64,000 bases of DNA from Sinonovacula constricta (lineage: Eukaryota; Mollusca; Bivalvia; Cardiida; Solecurtidae), in contig CM017567.1 in NCBI GenBank assembly GCA_007844125.1, positions 46,779,778 through 46,843,777 of the forward strand, given 5' to 3'. The translations under genes were made by a program, and so were the position numbers. The notes beneath the pieces were generated by a model. That model was not told where the DNA came from, made no database searches, and saw only the letters and a program-made list of their open reading frames with translations. Positions within the stretch are counted from its first letter, which is position 1, and the number at the start of each line of letters is the position of its first letter. Shown here piece by piece: positions 35,145-45,872 of the stretch.

Positions 35145-35330
35145 GTTGAGGTAAGAATGATTTAACTTGGGAATATCTTCCAACTGACCTTCGGTAAGTC
35201 GGTGGTTCTGCCCAGACACTAGTCCGAGGGGGTTTTCTTTTCTACAAAAATAGTTGGACCTAGCAAAAATGATTATACTAAATCGCTGCGATGAATGTGA
35301 AAACAATCAATCAAAACAAAACGAAACAAC
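35145..35330 (+). mobile_element. SINE-C body and tail, head missing
   Basis: AATATCTTCCAACTGACCTT, CGGTGGTTCTGCCCAGACAC and TTTTCTACAAAAATAGTTGG followed by AATGATTATACTAAATCGCT, then an AATCAAAACAAAAC tail. Confidence 0.7.
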
Positions 35331-35925
35331 TAAAGCCACGTTGTTTTCCCGGAAATCAATGAAATTTGTACAAAACGGTTCAAAATTAGAATTATTTGGC
35401 ATACAAGACTGACGAAAACAATGACAATTGTTTGCCATACTTGGAACGACTTTAATACAATTACAACATTTGTTATGTTGAAGTTTAATATAACATTGTA
35501 TAATGATAACATTAAACAAGCTTGAACCAAGACACAGTGACACATGCAGTAGAGAACTAGACTGCCATCCAAGAGACCCCGGGTTCGAATCATACACAAG
35601 CCAAGTATTTTTTTATTTAATTACATTTTGTCTTTTTCCCCTTTTTCACGTAGCCAACCATTTTTTTTCGAAGGATGAGTCATTTACCTTTTTAGTATTA
35701 TTTTTAAAACACAGACCTCTTCAAAACTGTGAAGATAATGTAATGCAAAATGCATGCGTTATTACGGTTTTGAGTTGTTCAGACACATTTTGTTTCGCAA
35801 GAGTCCCTGTTCTTATCGTTATAGCGATTTTCTGATAGTGTTGTTAAAAGGATTTTTATAATAGTCAAAAACACAATAAAGACAGTTAAGGAGATATCAA
35901 GATTTTCTGGTAAAAACTGGCCCTA
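35331..35925. other. no gene; tRNA-like motif
   Basis: 35570-35610 contains AGAGACCCCGGGTTCGAATC, a B-box match without a clear A box; perhaps a SINE head fragment. The 110-codon open frame at 35503 overlaps it and is unrecognised. Confidence 0.4.
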
Positions 35926-35934
35926 CACAATAAC

Positions 35935-36035
35935 CTGAATAGATCTGCAGCTTTCGCATCGACCAGGTATCGAACCTACGAATGGCTGATGGGTCCGGCA
36001 AAAGAACCGCTCGGCCACGACTCTCCCTGCTCCCG
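35935..36035 (-). mobile_element. tRNA-Ser/Leu-like SINE head
   Basis: On the minus strand: GTCGTGGCCGAGCGGTTCTT (an A box very like class II tRNA-Ser/Leu) and GGTTCGATACCTGG (B box), then CGATGCGAAAGCTGC. Spacing and the continuation into non-tRNA sequence argue for a SINE head or pseudogene, not a functional tRNA. Confidence 0.6.
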
Positions 36036-36169
36036 AAAATTTATAATAAAAATTTAGCTGGCTGCGGGTTTTAAAGCACCAAATAGAAAATCAGTGAAAA
36101 AACCCGGCTTATCAAAATAAGGAAATCTAAAAACACTCAGCCCAAATCTTGAAGTTATTGATAGAGCGT

Positions 36170-36350
36170 ATTTCTTCGCTCTTTAAAAACCGGCAATAAA
36201 ACGTGCCGATACAAGAAACATATGTTAGAAATAACGGTAGTGCAAATAAACACACCACTTTTGTTTAAGGAGCGTGCAACCTGTTCCATGTTTAAGGCTG
36301 ACTATCAGCTGCATTCCTTTCTACGAAAGTCCATCAGATAATGTTGCTAG
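36170..36350 (+). repeat. dispersed repeat (family R3), copy 2
   Basis: ATACAAGAAACATATGTTAG, CACACCACTTTTGTTTAAGG and an AGTGCAAATAAA segment match 34236 and 44395. More diverged in its 3' half. Confidence 0.7.
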
Positions 36351-36443
36351 TGTTTTTCCCCCGAACAACAAAACGTTACAAAAGAAAAAAAAGGAAGGCG
36401 AAAAACGTGTAGGGTATTTGTAAGCTTAGTATTAATTTTGTTC

Positions 36444-36757
36444 ACCGGACCTGGTAGGTTAATCGGTAGAGCATCGGCTCCAGGTAAGGATGTCCCCGGG
36501 TTCGATCCATGGCCGCGACATACCAAAGTCGTTAAAACGGTAGTGGTATAGCGCCCTTGCTAACGCTCAAGCAAATATAAGGGTAGTTCCACGACTGGTT
36601 GGCCCGGTGTAAGGATAATGTGACTGGGCTTAGTATCATGGCAGGTGTTTGTGGCATGCTTTAGAAAGTTAAGTCAGCACTATATCTGCTTCAAGTGGAC
36701 ACTGTCTTCTGATAACTGAAATACTTTTGGTTGGACGATAAACCCAATTAACAAAAT
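36444..36757 (+). mobile_element. SINE-B full-length copy
   Basis: Head CCGGACCTGGTAGGTTAATC, B box GGGTTCGATCCATG, complete body, and AAACCCAATTAACAAAATTA tail. Length 314 bases. Confidence 0.93.
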
Positions 36758-37500
36758 TAATCCGCTTCCACATTGAATAAAAACTTTCCAATGGGATGTG
36801 TTGCCCAGCTCGATTTCATATTTCTCAGAAATGTTCAGAAGTGTGATGAGCATTGAAATAGTAGAGCCAAGCTTATATAGCTCTAATGATACTGAAAGGG
36901 AAGGATGTATTTGACCGTGGACGCATTTTTAAAGCAAACATTTTTTTTATTAGAGGAATTTTGGTGCATTTGGATTAATTGGTTTTGATAGTGTGCATTG
37001 ATATTTTTAATTTAAGAAAACTTCTTTCATATTGTTGTCATTTGTTGTAAACAGAGCTTTTTCCAATAAATATAAATAATTGAAGGTCAAAAACGTTCAG
37101 AAGTGCGATAAAACCAAAGAACAAATAGTTTGGGTTTTTGTGTCATTTTGTAAGCTGTAACTTGTTAAAGACAACTTCAATGAAAACCACTTTTGCCCGT
37201 CGAAGGCTTTATCAATTGAATAACAACAACAACAACAACATTTACCAATGTGATATTTTTCTAAAGAAAAAACTACCAAGAAGATCAAATTGCATTTTTT
37301 TCAATGATCTTTGGGTATTAATTTCAAATGCCCATGATTTTAGATGAATGAAACTTGATATTGTATGTAGAATGCAAAATGCAGAATGCGCAATAAAAAA
37401 TCCACAATGAAAAATGCAACGTATCTCTCTATCTCACACTACACTTCTCACACTTTCTAATTTTGACATCGTTTGACAGTTTAATGACGGGTTGGCTGTA
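36758..37500. other. no gene seen
   Basis: AT-rich; (CAA)n at 37220-37240. Nothing further was recognised. Confidence 0.5.
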
Positions 37501-37504
37501 TTAA

Positions 37505-38502
37505 AGGAGGTATCCGACAGTTTGCCTATATTAAATACACGTACCAATATTTAACCACAGCTTTGGGGGGAATTTTGTCATACCTTTTGCATAAGCACAT
37601 ACTTAAGTCGTTATAAAGACGATTTGGGCACTTACTTTATTGTTACACTATACTAATTGCGATTAAAAAATACTCTAAATGTTCAGTCTATCCAACTCCA
37701 AACTCCGCACAGGGTTTACGACATCGCTACGCTGGCTTAAAACCACTGCCATCATACAAAATCACGTGACGATAGGCAGATAAGCTATGACGTCTTTGCC
37801 TGCCAACAGAGACTGCAGACACTCGATCTGTTTGGGTTTCGCTTTTATGGAGGAGTCAAACTCCGTTATTACTTTGTGAATTTCTTCAACAGTATCCATT
37901 GATTGTTTACATTGAACCGGTGTAACACTGAAATTTCGCCCTCGGCGAAAGGACAGAAAAGACCGAGTTGTTACGATTGTAGTGATAAATACATCCTTTT
38001 TTTTTCTTTGTCGTTAGAATTTTTTTTTTCATCCATTATTAGTCGTTTTTCTAACATACACATTCATTCCGATTGTCATTTGACTGAACAAAAATTAAAA
38101 GTAAAAAAATCAAATCCTTCCAGATCTGGAAGGATTTCTGTGTGGTAGCAGAGATTCTCCTTACTGAAAGGGGGAGATCACTGCGTTGGAGATTGATCCA
38201 ACTCTACAAAAAGCGCGATGGTGGTCGCTGCTATAAATAGATATCGACGTCAGAGCGGATTACCCGCATGACTTTATAAAAAGTAAGTGGTCACGTGGTT
38301 TTCTAAGTTTAATAGCTATCTCTGCGGCGTAGCTCGGATAGGAAACACCTGTTTGCAATAACGAGTGGGAATTTATCCTTGACTGGTCATAAAGATCTAT
38401 GACATTTAATGAACAGCATTTTTCAAGACCTTTTCAGCTACCAGTGACTTATTCTGTTGTTTTGAGAAAAAAAGATTTGGACCAAACTGTCGGGTACCAC
38501 CT
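37505..38502 (+). mobile_element. piggyBac-like MITE, expanded copy
   Basis: TTAA at 37501-37504 and 38503-38506. Ends are AGGAGGTATCCGACAGTTTG and CTGTCGGGTACCACCT. At 998 bases it is twice the family length. The right half (38225-38502) is collinear with other copies (GATATCGACGTCAGAGCGG, GGTCACGTGGTTTTC), while 37620-38220 holds additional sequence, including AAATCACGTGACGATAG near 37759 and CTTCCAGATCTGGAAGG (38117-38133), suggesting a second half-element or insertion. Confidence 0.8.
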
Positions 38503-38584
38503 TTAAATACATTCTTAATTATTAATGACTCGTCACTCGATCAGATCTGGTGATTAAATTGGTCCTTGTTGTTGGATATTCAAG

Positions 38585-38795
38585 GCTGTCGCGTCCTTTT
38601 TTATATCCTGTAATCAGATGATTGATCCATGGACTCCGCGCCGTGCGGGTTAGAGTCCCTGTCAGGATGAGAATTTTTATGTGGAGAGGTCTAAGAGCTG
38701 ACCTGCGGTGCGCCGGTGGTTCTACCCTGGCATTTTCTTTAGGGTTCTCCCTCACCAAAACTTAGCTGGACGTAGTGTGTAGGATAATAGATGTC
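38585..38795 (+). mobile_element. SINE-C copy, decayed head
   Basis: B-box-like GCGGGTTAGAGTCCC, then TATGTGGAGAGGTCTAAGAG, CTGACCTGCGGTGCGCCGG and TGGTTCTACCCTGGC, with AAACTTAGCTGGACGTAGTG in the tail. Confidence 0.65.
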
Positions 38796-38926
38796 TTTGC
38801 GCAATGTAACAAAAGTAACAAAACATTTTTGACCCTCGGGGTTTATTGTCCTGCTAACAAACGTTTCATCACATGTGGAGACAGTGAACACTCGAAACAG
38901 ATTGAATTGGTTTCATTTCAAATTTA

Positions 38927-39325
38927 GAAGTCGCCCTACTTTTGTAGCCAATCAAAAGCTATGAAAATTCAAACTCCTCAGCGATTTATTTCAAATGAAC
39001 TCCTTTTTATTTTCTATTTTACAATGAACAAAAAGATCGATCTATTTGACTAAATGATTTTATTTTCAACTGCGCATGTGCAACGAACCACGCATTCTGG
39101 CATCATTCATTCCCTTGTGACGACAAGTTTGAACACGTCAAGACGATTGACAGTTGATTGACAGTTTTATGGAGCGGATTACATGCCATTTTGGTAGATC
39201 AGGTAGAACTGAGGCGGGGACTTCTAAGTCGGGAAGAAGACGTATCCATAAAAAATAGAAGCATGCACTTGCTGCGCTCGTTTCGGCTTCTATTTTCTAT
39301 AGAATTATCTCAATAGACTCTATCC
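38927..39325 (+). mobile_element. hairpin-ended repeat, copy
   Basis: About 400 bases collinear with 43823-44236: TTTGTAGCCAATCAAAAGCT, CTCAGCGATTTATTTCAAAT, AACTGCGCATGTGCAACGAA, TTGAACACGTCAAGACGATT and AAATAGAAGCATGCACTTGC. It ends in an imperfect inverted repeat built on TATTTTCTATAGAA. Confidence 0.88.
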
Positions 39326-39362
39326 TGTACTTAGAAAATTCGCCTACTGCTAAGTGTTATTG

Positions 39363-39425
39363 AGCGTGGTATCAAGACAGGTGTCTACGGCATGATTTTA
39401 CCGTCGGGGCAACACTGTCATTTGA
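39363..39425 (+). mobile_element. SINE-B fragment
   Basis: GAGCGTGGTATCAAGACAGG, TGTCTACGGCATGA and GGCAACACTGTC resemble the central SINE-B segment. Small and diverged. Confidence 0.4.
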
Positions 39426-39484
39426 TTGAAAGCGGTTTCCTGATGCGAAAACCAATATTGTTTTTTTCTGGCTAAGCTCCTAGG

Positions 39485-39873
39485 TCATGTCTGCTAGCCA
39501 CGCTTACTCGAGCACCCCACCCTACCTCCACTCCCCGCCCCCAGTACGAACCCCGTATGCTGTGGTCATATGCTAGCCACTCATACTCGAGCACCCCGCA
39601 CCACCTACCCTCCCCGTCCCTTTACGAACCCCGTATGCTGCTGCCACACCCCGCCCCACCAAAGCTCCACTCCCCGCCCCCCTGTACGAACCCCGTATGC
39701 TGCTGCCCCACCCCACCTCCACTCCCCAACCCCTTTACGAACCCCGTATGCTGCTGCCACACCCCACCCACCCCACCTCCACTCCCCACCCCCCTGTACG
39801 AACCCCGTATGCTGCTGCCCTACCCTACCCCCACTCCCCGCCCCCTTTACGAACCCCGTATGCTGCTGTCATT
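39485..39873. repeat. C-rich minisatellite, about 112-base dimeric unit
   Basis: TACGAACCCCGTATGCTG recurs at 39545, 39623, 39685, 39736, 39797 and 39848. Spacing alternates about 61 and 51 bases, so the true unit is a dimer. The C-rich links make long Pro-rich frames that are artefacts. Confidence 0.93.
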
Positions 39874-40194
39874 TTAATTGTTTTATTCTTAAGTTTTTAA
39901 TTAAAATAATGAATTTCATAAGCAGATTTTATAAAATTCATTTATTGTACAAAAAGTAATCATTTTATAGTTTCATTTGTTGATTTTCGGACCTGTTAAA
40001 ATGATGACAAATGGATGGACAGGACAATGAAGACAATGGAACTTCTCAAGAGCTGTAAAGACAATCGAACATTTCAATAGAAACTAGATGTGCTAAGGCT
40101 TTATTATCTATTTCGACTGTTAAAATATATTTCTACTAGAACCCTACATTGTTTGTTTTCAATTCAATACAGTTAACTTACATATGTCTTTACG

Positions 40195-40250
40195 CCCCCA
40201 TTCCCCCCCCCCCTACCCCCCCTACCCCCCCCCCCCCCCACACACACACA
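40195..40250. repeat. poly-C tract followed by (CA)n
   Basis: CCCCCATTCCCC, CTACCCC and a long C run, then CACACACA. Confidence 0.95.
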
Positions 40251-40419
40251 TCATAATAAAGATAACTGATATTTGTACAATGTAACCATAATATGGGAAT
40301 GAGAAATCAAAAGTAATGAAATAAATACGAACATAAATAAAGCATCGAGAGAAAAACGGACAAAAAACACACAACAACAACAACAACACAACAACATCAG
40401 TTCGTAAACATGACCAGAT

Positions 40420-40525
40420 AGTCTGACAAGTGGTTTGCCTGTGGTTCTACCCAGACATTTGTCTGGGGTTTTCCTCCACGAAAATAGACGTAGCTATAAT
40501 GATCATTATTGGTCACTGTGATCTT
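40420..40525 (+). mobile_element. SINE-C 3' fragment
   Basis: GCCTGTGGTTCTACCCAGAC, ATTTGTCTGGGGTTTTCCTC, CACGAAAATAGACGTAGC and TAATGATC. No head. Confidence 0.7.
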
Positions 40526-40634
40526 TATATTATTTTCATAGATAGTAGTTTAATAAGTTTATGAATAATATAAATGAGGCGAAGATTAATTATTTTTATA
40601 TTGTTGAATGATATAAGCTTATAATTTATAGCAT

Positions 40635-40715
40635 ATTTTCTTCGTTCATAAAAATAGCTAGACGTTGCTATACTGATCATACTTGTGTCGCTAGTGAAAT
40701 CTAACATAAAAAACA
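40635..40715 (+). mobile_element. SINE-C tail fragment
   Basis: TTCATAAAAATAGCTAGACG, TTGCTATACTGATCATACTT, GTGTCGCTAG and an AAACAAACAAACAA tail. Separate from the fragment at 40420. Confidence 0.65.
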
Positions 40716-41060
40716 AACAAACAATCGGACGTATGTTCTCCAAATCTGGAGGAATGTTATTCCTATAAGCCTCCAGACAAAACCGAATTGAAATCAGACA
40801 ATATTTCATGTGTCAGTGCCCACGTTGAAATTCGATAGCCACTGTAAACCATGCCAAGATTTCATTCTTGTTGAATGAAAATAAAATTGAGAGAAAAGTT
40901 ATCCAATGAAAAAGATATAAACAAAACCTAATCATCTTGGGGGGCATATCACTTGCTTTGTGAACAATAGAAGACTTATTACAATGTACTAAAGACATGT
41001 ACTTTATGTCTGTCTCAATTTGTTTTTTTATGACGTAAATGAGAAAAGTCCAACGTTATG

Positions 41061-41341
41061 ACCGGCCGCAATAGCTCAGTTGGTAGAGCGTCGGCTTGCG
41101 GATCGGTAGGTCGTGGGTTCGAACCCCGGCCGGGTCTTACCAAAGACTTTAAAGTTGGTAGTAGTGGCTTCCCTCCTAACGCTCGGGGCTAAGGGGACAG
41201 CATTACGCCTGACTCGTCGGTGTCAGTATAATGGACCGGCCGGGTTCAGTCCCTGGGCACCTCATAAGTGCCCCTGTGCTATAATGATAGAAATGTCGCT
41301 GCGCAGTATCGGCAAAATGCCGGCTAATCCCTAATCCCTAA
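41061..41341 (+). mobile_element. SINE-A full-length copy with exact TSD
   Basis: The duplication TCCAACGTTATG flanks it exactly (41049-41060 and 41342-41353). Head CCGCAATAGCTCAGTTGGTA, B box GGGTTCGAACCCC, full body with GACTTTAAAGTTGGTAGTAG and GACTCGTCGGTGTCAGT, 3' end GTCGCTGCGCAGTATCGGC, and a TAATCCC-repeat tail. It is the best copy here for defining the family, and probably young. Confidence 0.97.
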
Positions 41342-41353
41342 TCCAACGTTATG

Positions 41354-42042
41354 CCTTTCTTCGATAGAAAAGTGGAATGCTATTCCTGAAATGATTTTCT
41401 TGTCTTTCATAGGCAGTCTTTTTCTTATTTATCTGTTACCATGGCAACTTTTATTAATAAATCATTGACAATAGTACCACACAGAAAAGGCTCGGTCTTC
41501 TGACTGCCGCTACAGCTGCTGTAGTAATTTACTTGTTGTTTCATTTTTTGTTCAAGTTTTCAAATATTATAAACAAAGGATAATAAGGAACACCGCAACA
41601 TTCTTCAAGATGGTTAACCTCAATGATGATTAAATATATAGTTATTATACAATGTATATATTTTATAATTGAAAAAACAACAACACCCACAAACATTTTA
41701 ATAAACTATTTAATAAATATATTGTGTAACTTTTGCAAAATTACTACATTTTTTGCCAAGTATAAGATGTTAAATTCGACAGAGAACATTTCATTTTATT
41801 CCTAAGGTGTATACAATGGGTAGTTTTCTTGACCTCAGTTTTACTTTTGCTAAGGTTTTACTTCCGGAAATAAAACGCTTTTTTTTATAAACTTTAAGCA
41901 AAGACGAAGTGTATGTACTTTAAAGAAGTCAGTTTATCCAGTTCTTTGTATCTGTTTTAACTTCCGATGCAGGTGCTTACTGTTAGTTGTCTCACTTTGA
42001 CAGGATATTTTTATTTACACTGTTTGTTTGATAGAAACACCT
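41354..42042. other. no gene seen
   Basis: AT-rich, no supportable feature. Confidence 0.5.
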
Positions 42043-42115
42043 TCAGGAAGTGCGAGGTTAGAGCGCTCCACAAACCAGGTTTATGTACCCCAGTCGGTCC
42101 TTTTGCTGACTGACC
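42043..42115 (+). repeat. short dispersed repeat (family R2), copy 2
   Basis: TTCAGGAAGTGCGAGGTTAG with GCGCTCC and CCCCAGTCGGTCC, matching 6388-6455. Confidence 0.6.
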
Positions 42116-43034
42116 GTTCCAAGGCGGTAACTGCTGGTTTTTCTTTTTGTGTGCTATATCTCGTCTCTGTGTTTTTGTCACATTTGCATTTACCTTGTTT
42201 GCCTTTGTCTAGAGGTAATTTAGATGTAAATATTTGTGGAAATTTTGATATGACCTTTTCTTTTTTAACTACTTAACTTATGCTTGTCACTTTTGGTACA
42301 CCTTGTAGAATCAGGCACGTTTCTGCCATTACGCACTTTACGCATGTGCGTAACCTCTGTTCGAAAAATCGAAAATCTAAAAGTACCAACAACCCTAAGA
42401 AAGTCGATCCTTGACCCGGGTTAGGAATTATATATTTTATTTCCGTAGTTTCTATGTTATAAAATCTTATTTCCATACCAATGAAGTTGAAAAAGGTTTA
42501 AAATGATTAAACTTATACACGTCAGGAGTTTAGTCGTTCATATTTTGCGTTAAGTTTCTCGCATGTCCGCATTTTACCTGTCATTCAATGGAAATGAACC
42601 GAACATATTCAAAGGTATTACTACAGATTCTTCCAGAAAATGAATATTACCACATTTACTTAATTTTTGTTGACATTCAAAAAGATGTTTATATGATAAG
42701 TCGACAACATCGTAATCTGTTTCCTTAACAACTTCTCCTTTTGGCTCTCCAGATTCTCTTCGTATTCATCCCTTCGTGTCTTACCTTTTCTCAATCCTAA
42801 TGTAAAACAATGCGAAAACAACCTGAAAACACATATTTTCAATTACAATATCAGTGAGAAGAGTTATCGTTGAAAAGATCAGAAGTACCAAATTCCACTG
42901 TGAAGTGGAAAGAACGATTCTGTAAATGGATCAACTCTTTCCACAATTCAATACGATGATTAGGCAAAGAAAAACGTATTGTACAGATCGCGATAAAAAT
43001 GTCAAAAAGTTCAATCATTCCAAATCTATAAATA
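42116..43034. other. no gene seen
   Basis: Unrecognised AT-rich sequence; minus-strand frames at 42660 and 42851 are short and featureless. Confidence 0.5.
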
Positions 43035-43039
43035 AACAC

Positions 43040-43335
43040 GATAGTTATCTCTGCTAAAAATAGATATCGACGTCAGAGCGAATTACCCCGATGACGATAT
43101 AACGTAATCTCAGAAGTGAGCTGTCACGTGATTTCCCTTGTCAAAGAAAAGCTATCTTTGCAACGTGGCTCAGATAGGAAATGCCTGTTTGCAGAGAGGC
43201 ATGTGGATTTATGTTTTACTGTTTCACACTGATCTAGGGCAGCCATGAGCAGCATTTTACAGGATCTTTTCTGGTAATAGTTACTAATTTGGTTATTTGA
43301 AAAAAAAATTGGTCCAAATTGTTGGATACCACCTC
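43040..43335 (+). mobile_element. piggyBac-like MITE, right half
   Basis: Begins near TCTCTGCTAAAAATAGATAT and includes CGACGTCAGAGCGAATTACC, CTGTCACGTGATTTCC, CAACGTGGCTCAGATAGG and the end TTGTTGGATACCACCT. The left half is missing or too diverged to see. Confidence 0.75.
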
Positions 43336-43339
43336 TCAA

Positions 43340-43820
43340 TACGTCGACCCTTTAAATTTCAATATTTATTTCTCCTATTTTATATGTTGGAGAAGTCAAA
43401 CCGTATTCATTAAGGTAGCGCCAGTTCCTTAAAAATCAATCATATCCAATTGCTTGGCAGTTTATATTGCCATGACAACTGTCGTTGCTTTTGAGGCGAA
43501 GTATTTCCTGATACTTTGTGTCAAAATATTATAATTATAATTGGCGAAACATATCATTATGGCACATCAAAAGTAATTTCTAAAAATCTCGTGCCTTTGA
43601 TAACTTTGATTAAACCATTATCATGAAGAAACATTCGTTTTAGCCTGACAACAGTTCATTGATTTAGCCTCGCTAATTGGTGAGTTAATACCCCACTGTT
43701 GAAGCCTTGCTCGATATAATAGCACATTTTCTTCTTTATGATAAACTTATCAAATATCTGAAATATGTACTATAATAACAAGTATAACAATATACATTGT
43801 AACTTTATTCCAAGTTAGAA
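43340..43820. other. no gene seen
   Basis: AT-rich sequence, nothing recognised. Confidence 0.5.
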
Positions 43821-43822
43821 AT

Positions 43823-44236
43823 AACCCTACATTTGTAGTCAATCAGAAGCTATGAAAATTCAAATTCCTCAGCGATTTGTTTCAAAAGAACTCCTTTCTA
43901 TTTTCTATTTTACAATGAACACAATAGATCGATCTATTTGACTAAATGGTTTTATTTTCAAATGCGCATGTGCAACAAACCACGCATTCTGGCTTGACTC
44001 CTCCCCTTGTGACGAAAAGTTTGAACACGTCAAGACGATTGACAGTTTGATTGACAAGTTTTATGGAGCGGATTACATGTCATTTTGGTAGAACAGGTAG
44101 ATGTGAGGCGGGGTTTTGTAAGTCGGAAAGAATCTATTAAAACGTTTCCATAGAAAATAAAAGCATGCACTCGCTGCGCTTTTTTCGGCTTCTATTTTCT
44201 ATAGAAACGTCTTAATAGAGTCTATCCTATACTTAG
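43823..44236 (+). mobile_element. hairpin-ended repeat, best copy
   Basis: A 414-base element with TTTGTAGTCAATCAGAAGCT near its start. It ends in a long imperfect hairpin: 44130-44164 pairs with 44188-44222 (about 31 of 35 positions). It contains GCGCATGTGCAACAAACCAC and paired GATTGACAGTTTGATTGACA. It has no coding capacity and no clear duplication was found. It could be a foldback element or a non-autonomous Helitron-type element with a 3' hairpin. Confidence 0.88.
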
Positions 44237-44394
44237 TTTTGTTGAATCTTTGAGTATACTCCGATATTTTTGGGGCGATGCGATTAACACCTGTACGGGA
44301 TCTAGTAACCCTCAGTTAGTAATAGCGCCAATAAACCGAGGCAAAAAACTTGTTAACATCGGAACAACACACTCGAGAAATATTTATTGTTTTA

Positions 44395-44600
44395 GCCGCA
44401 TTTTCTTCCTATAGAAGCCTCGCTATATCGTTATAAAGCATTCCTTACTAGAAACATATTGTTTGAGCGGAAAAACGGTAGTGAAAATAAATAGAGTACT
44501 CTTGTTTTAGTAGAGTTCAATCTGTCTTATCTTTCGGGCAGACTGTCTATAGTGTATATTCCTATACCCGGAAATCAGCCAGAAAATGTAACTTGCGGAA
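44395..44600 (+). repeat. dispersed repeat (family R3), copy 3
   Basis: TACTAGAAACATATTGTTTG, AAAACGGTAGTGAAAATAAA, CTGTCTTATCTTTCGGGCAG and ACTGTCTATAGTG, collinear with 34236-34475. Confidence 0.75.
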
Positions 44601-44716
44601 TTCTAAAACGGCACGGAAATTCAGCCAATGGAATGATTCGTTCTATCTCCATTCGTTATAATTTGTAAACAACAAGCGTCAAAGGTTAGTGCAGCCATGT
44701 TGACATATTCATATGT

Positions 44717-45111
44717 CAATCAGAACACCTCGGATAATTTACGAATCATCTCTCTGATGTATGTAGGTAGTCGGATCACCTCGGCCATTTCCCTAAATGG
44801 GACTTATTTTGTGACAGAAGATCAAAACAAAGATGAAAGCTCGGATGACAGCTCACTATAGTACGATTTATGTTAAACTTCAATTTGTGGATGCCTTAAG
44901 TTTTAATCATCCAAGTTTAATTTACACAGAGCAGCAAACAAAACAACTGTCAAACGACGCCATAGTTTATGTTTTGTGAGAACTACATTTTAGGCATATT
45001 CTTTCGACTTCCGGCGAACAAAATGATCGTGATTTCTTTTAGTATCATTGCACCAGATACATCCGAGGGATAATTGTCCCGAGGACGGAATTACCCGAAG
45101 AGTTCCGATTG
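44717..45111 (+). mobile_element. Mutator-like MITE, full copy 3
   Basis: Left end CAATCAGAACACCTCGGATA; right end TTACCCGAAGAGTTCCGATTG. Flanks ATTCATATGT (44707-44716) and ATTCGTATGT (45112-45121) match at 9 of 10. Same orientation as 20675-21063 and 395 bases long. Confidence 0.93.
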
Positions 45112-45121
45112 ATTCGTATGT

Positions 45122-45870
45122 GTAAAACTTCCGGAACAACACAGCCATCTTGACATTGAGAACCGCTTTAAGAAAACAAAAAACAAAAACAAGAATGGTT
45201 TTCCCCCGATTGCTATTTTTATAACAGCCAATCAGAGAGCGTAGTGCATAACGCTTTCGGTCACTCAGTTTAAGTTTGTTCTGCAACTGTTTGTTAATTA
45301 ACTTTCGACCTGAAGGCGTTACTGATGTTGAAACTAATGGGATACCGCATACAACGCACATGTCTTCAGTGACGGAGTCTTGCGCGGAGTGTCCATGTTT
45401 ACAATTCTTTGTAAAGGGGCGCAGCCATTAAAATGATACGTTCGGAACGATTCGGATCATCTTTTACTTTGATTTTGTAGGCGACAATCTGATTGGTTGG
45501 GAAGGTTTTATTGACTCGTCGTCAGATCCTGATAGCGGAGCGGATATGATTTTAATCAGATTGGAGTGAACATGAATTTCAACGATAGTAAATACCGACA
45601 AGCCATCATAGTCCGTAGCTTTTTTTGACAGAAACGCCATTATAGATAGTACGTGGCGAGAAGGTATTAACATTGCGTGGTTAGAACTAAGTCAGATAAA
45701 CAGATAACTGTAATTAAAAATACTGTTCAGGTAAATCCCGAGAGTGGAAATGCTTGATGAAGACCCGTCAATGGCTGATACACGCTCTGATAAACGCTGT
45801 TTCGCACGTATCGGCCATTATAATGTAGCCGGGAACGTATTTTGATCACATTGTACTTTACATTAGTATA
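45122..45870. other. no gene seen
   Basis: Mixed composition, GC a little higher than average. The 123-codon minus-strand frame (44990-45361) runs into the MITE and is not credible as a gene. Confidence 0.5.
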
Positions 45871-45872
45871 TT

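Noticed and set aside
35935..36035. Possible tRNA-Ser or tRNA-Leu gene on the minus strand
   Set aside because: The A box is striking, but the sequence runs on into SINE-like sequence and I could not close the acceptor stem.
41061..41135. Possible functional tRNA gene
   Set aside because: A and B boxes are good, but the anticodon stem does not pair well, the sequence continues into a SINE body, and a target duplication encloses the whole unit. It is a SINE head.
41322..41345. Telomere-like TAATCCC repeat
   Set aside because: Only three short units at the 3' end of a SINE with exact flanking duplications; this is the SINE tail.
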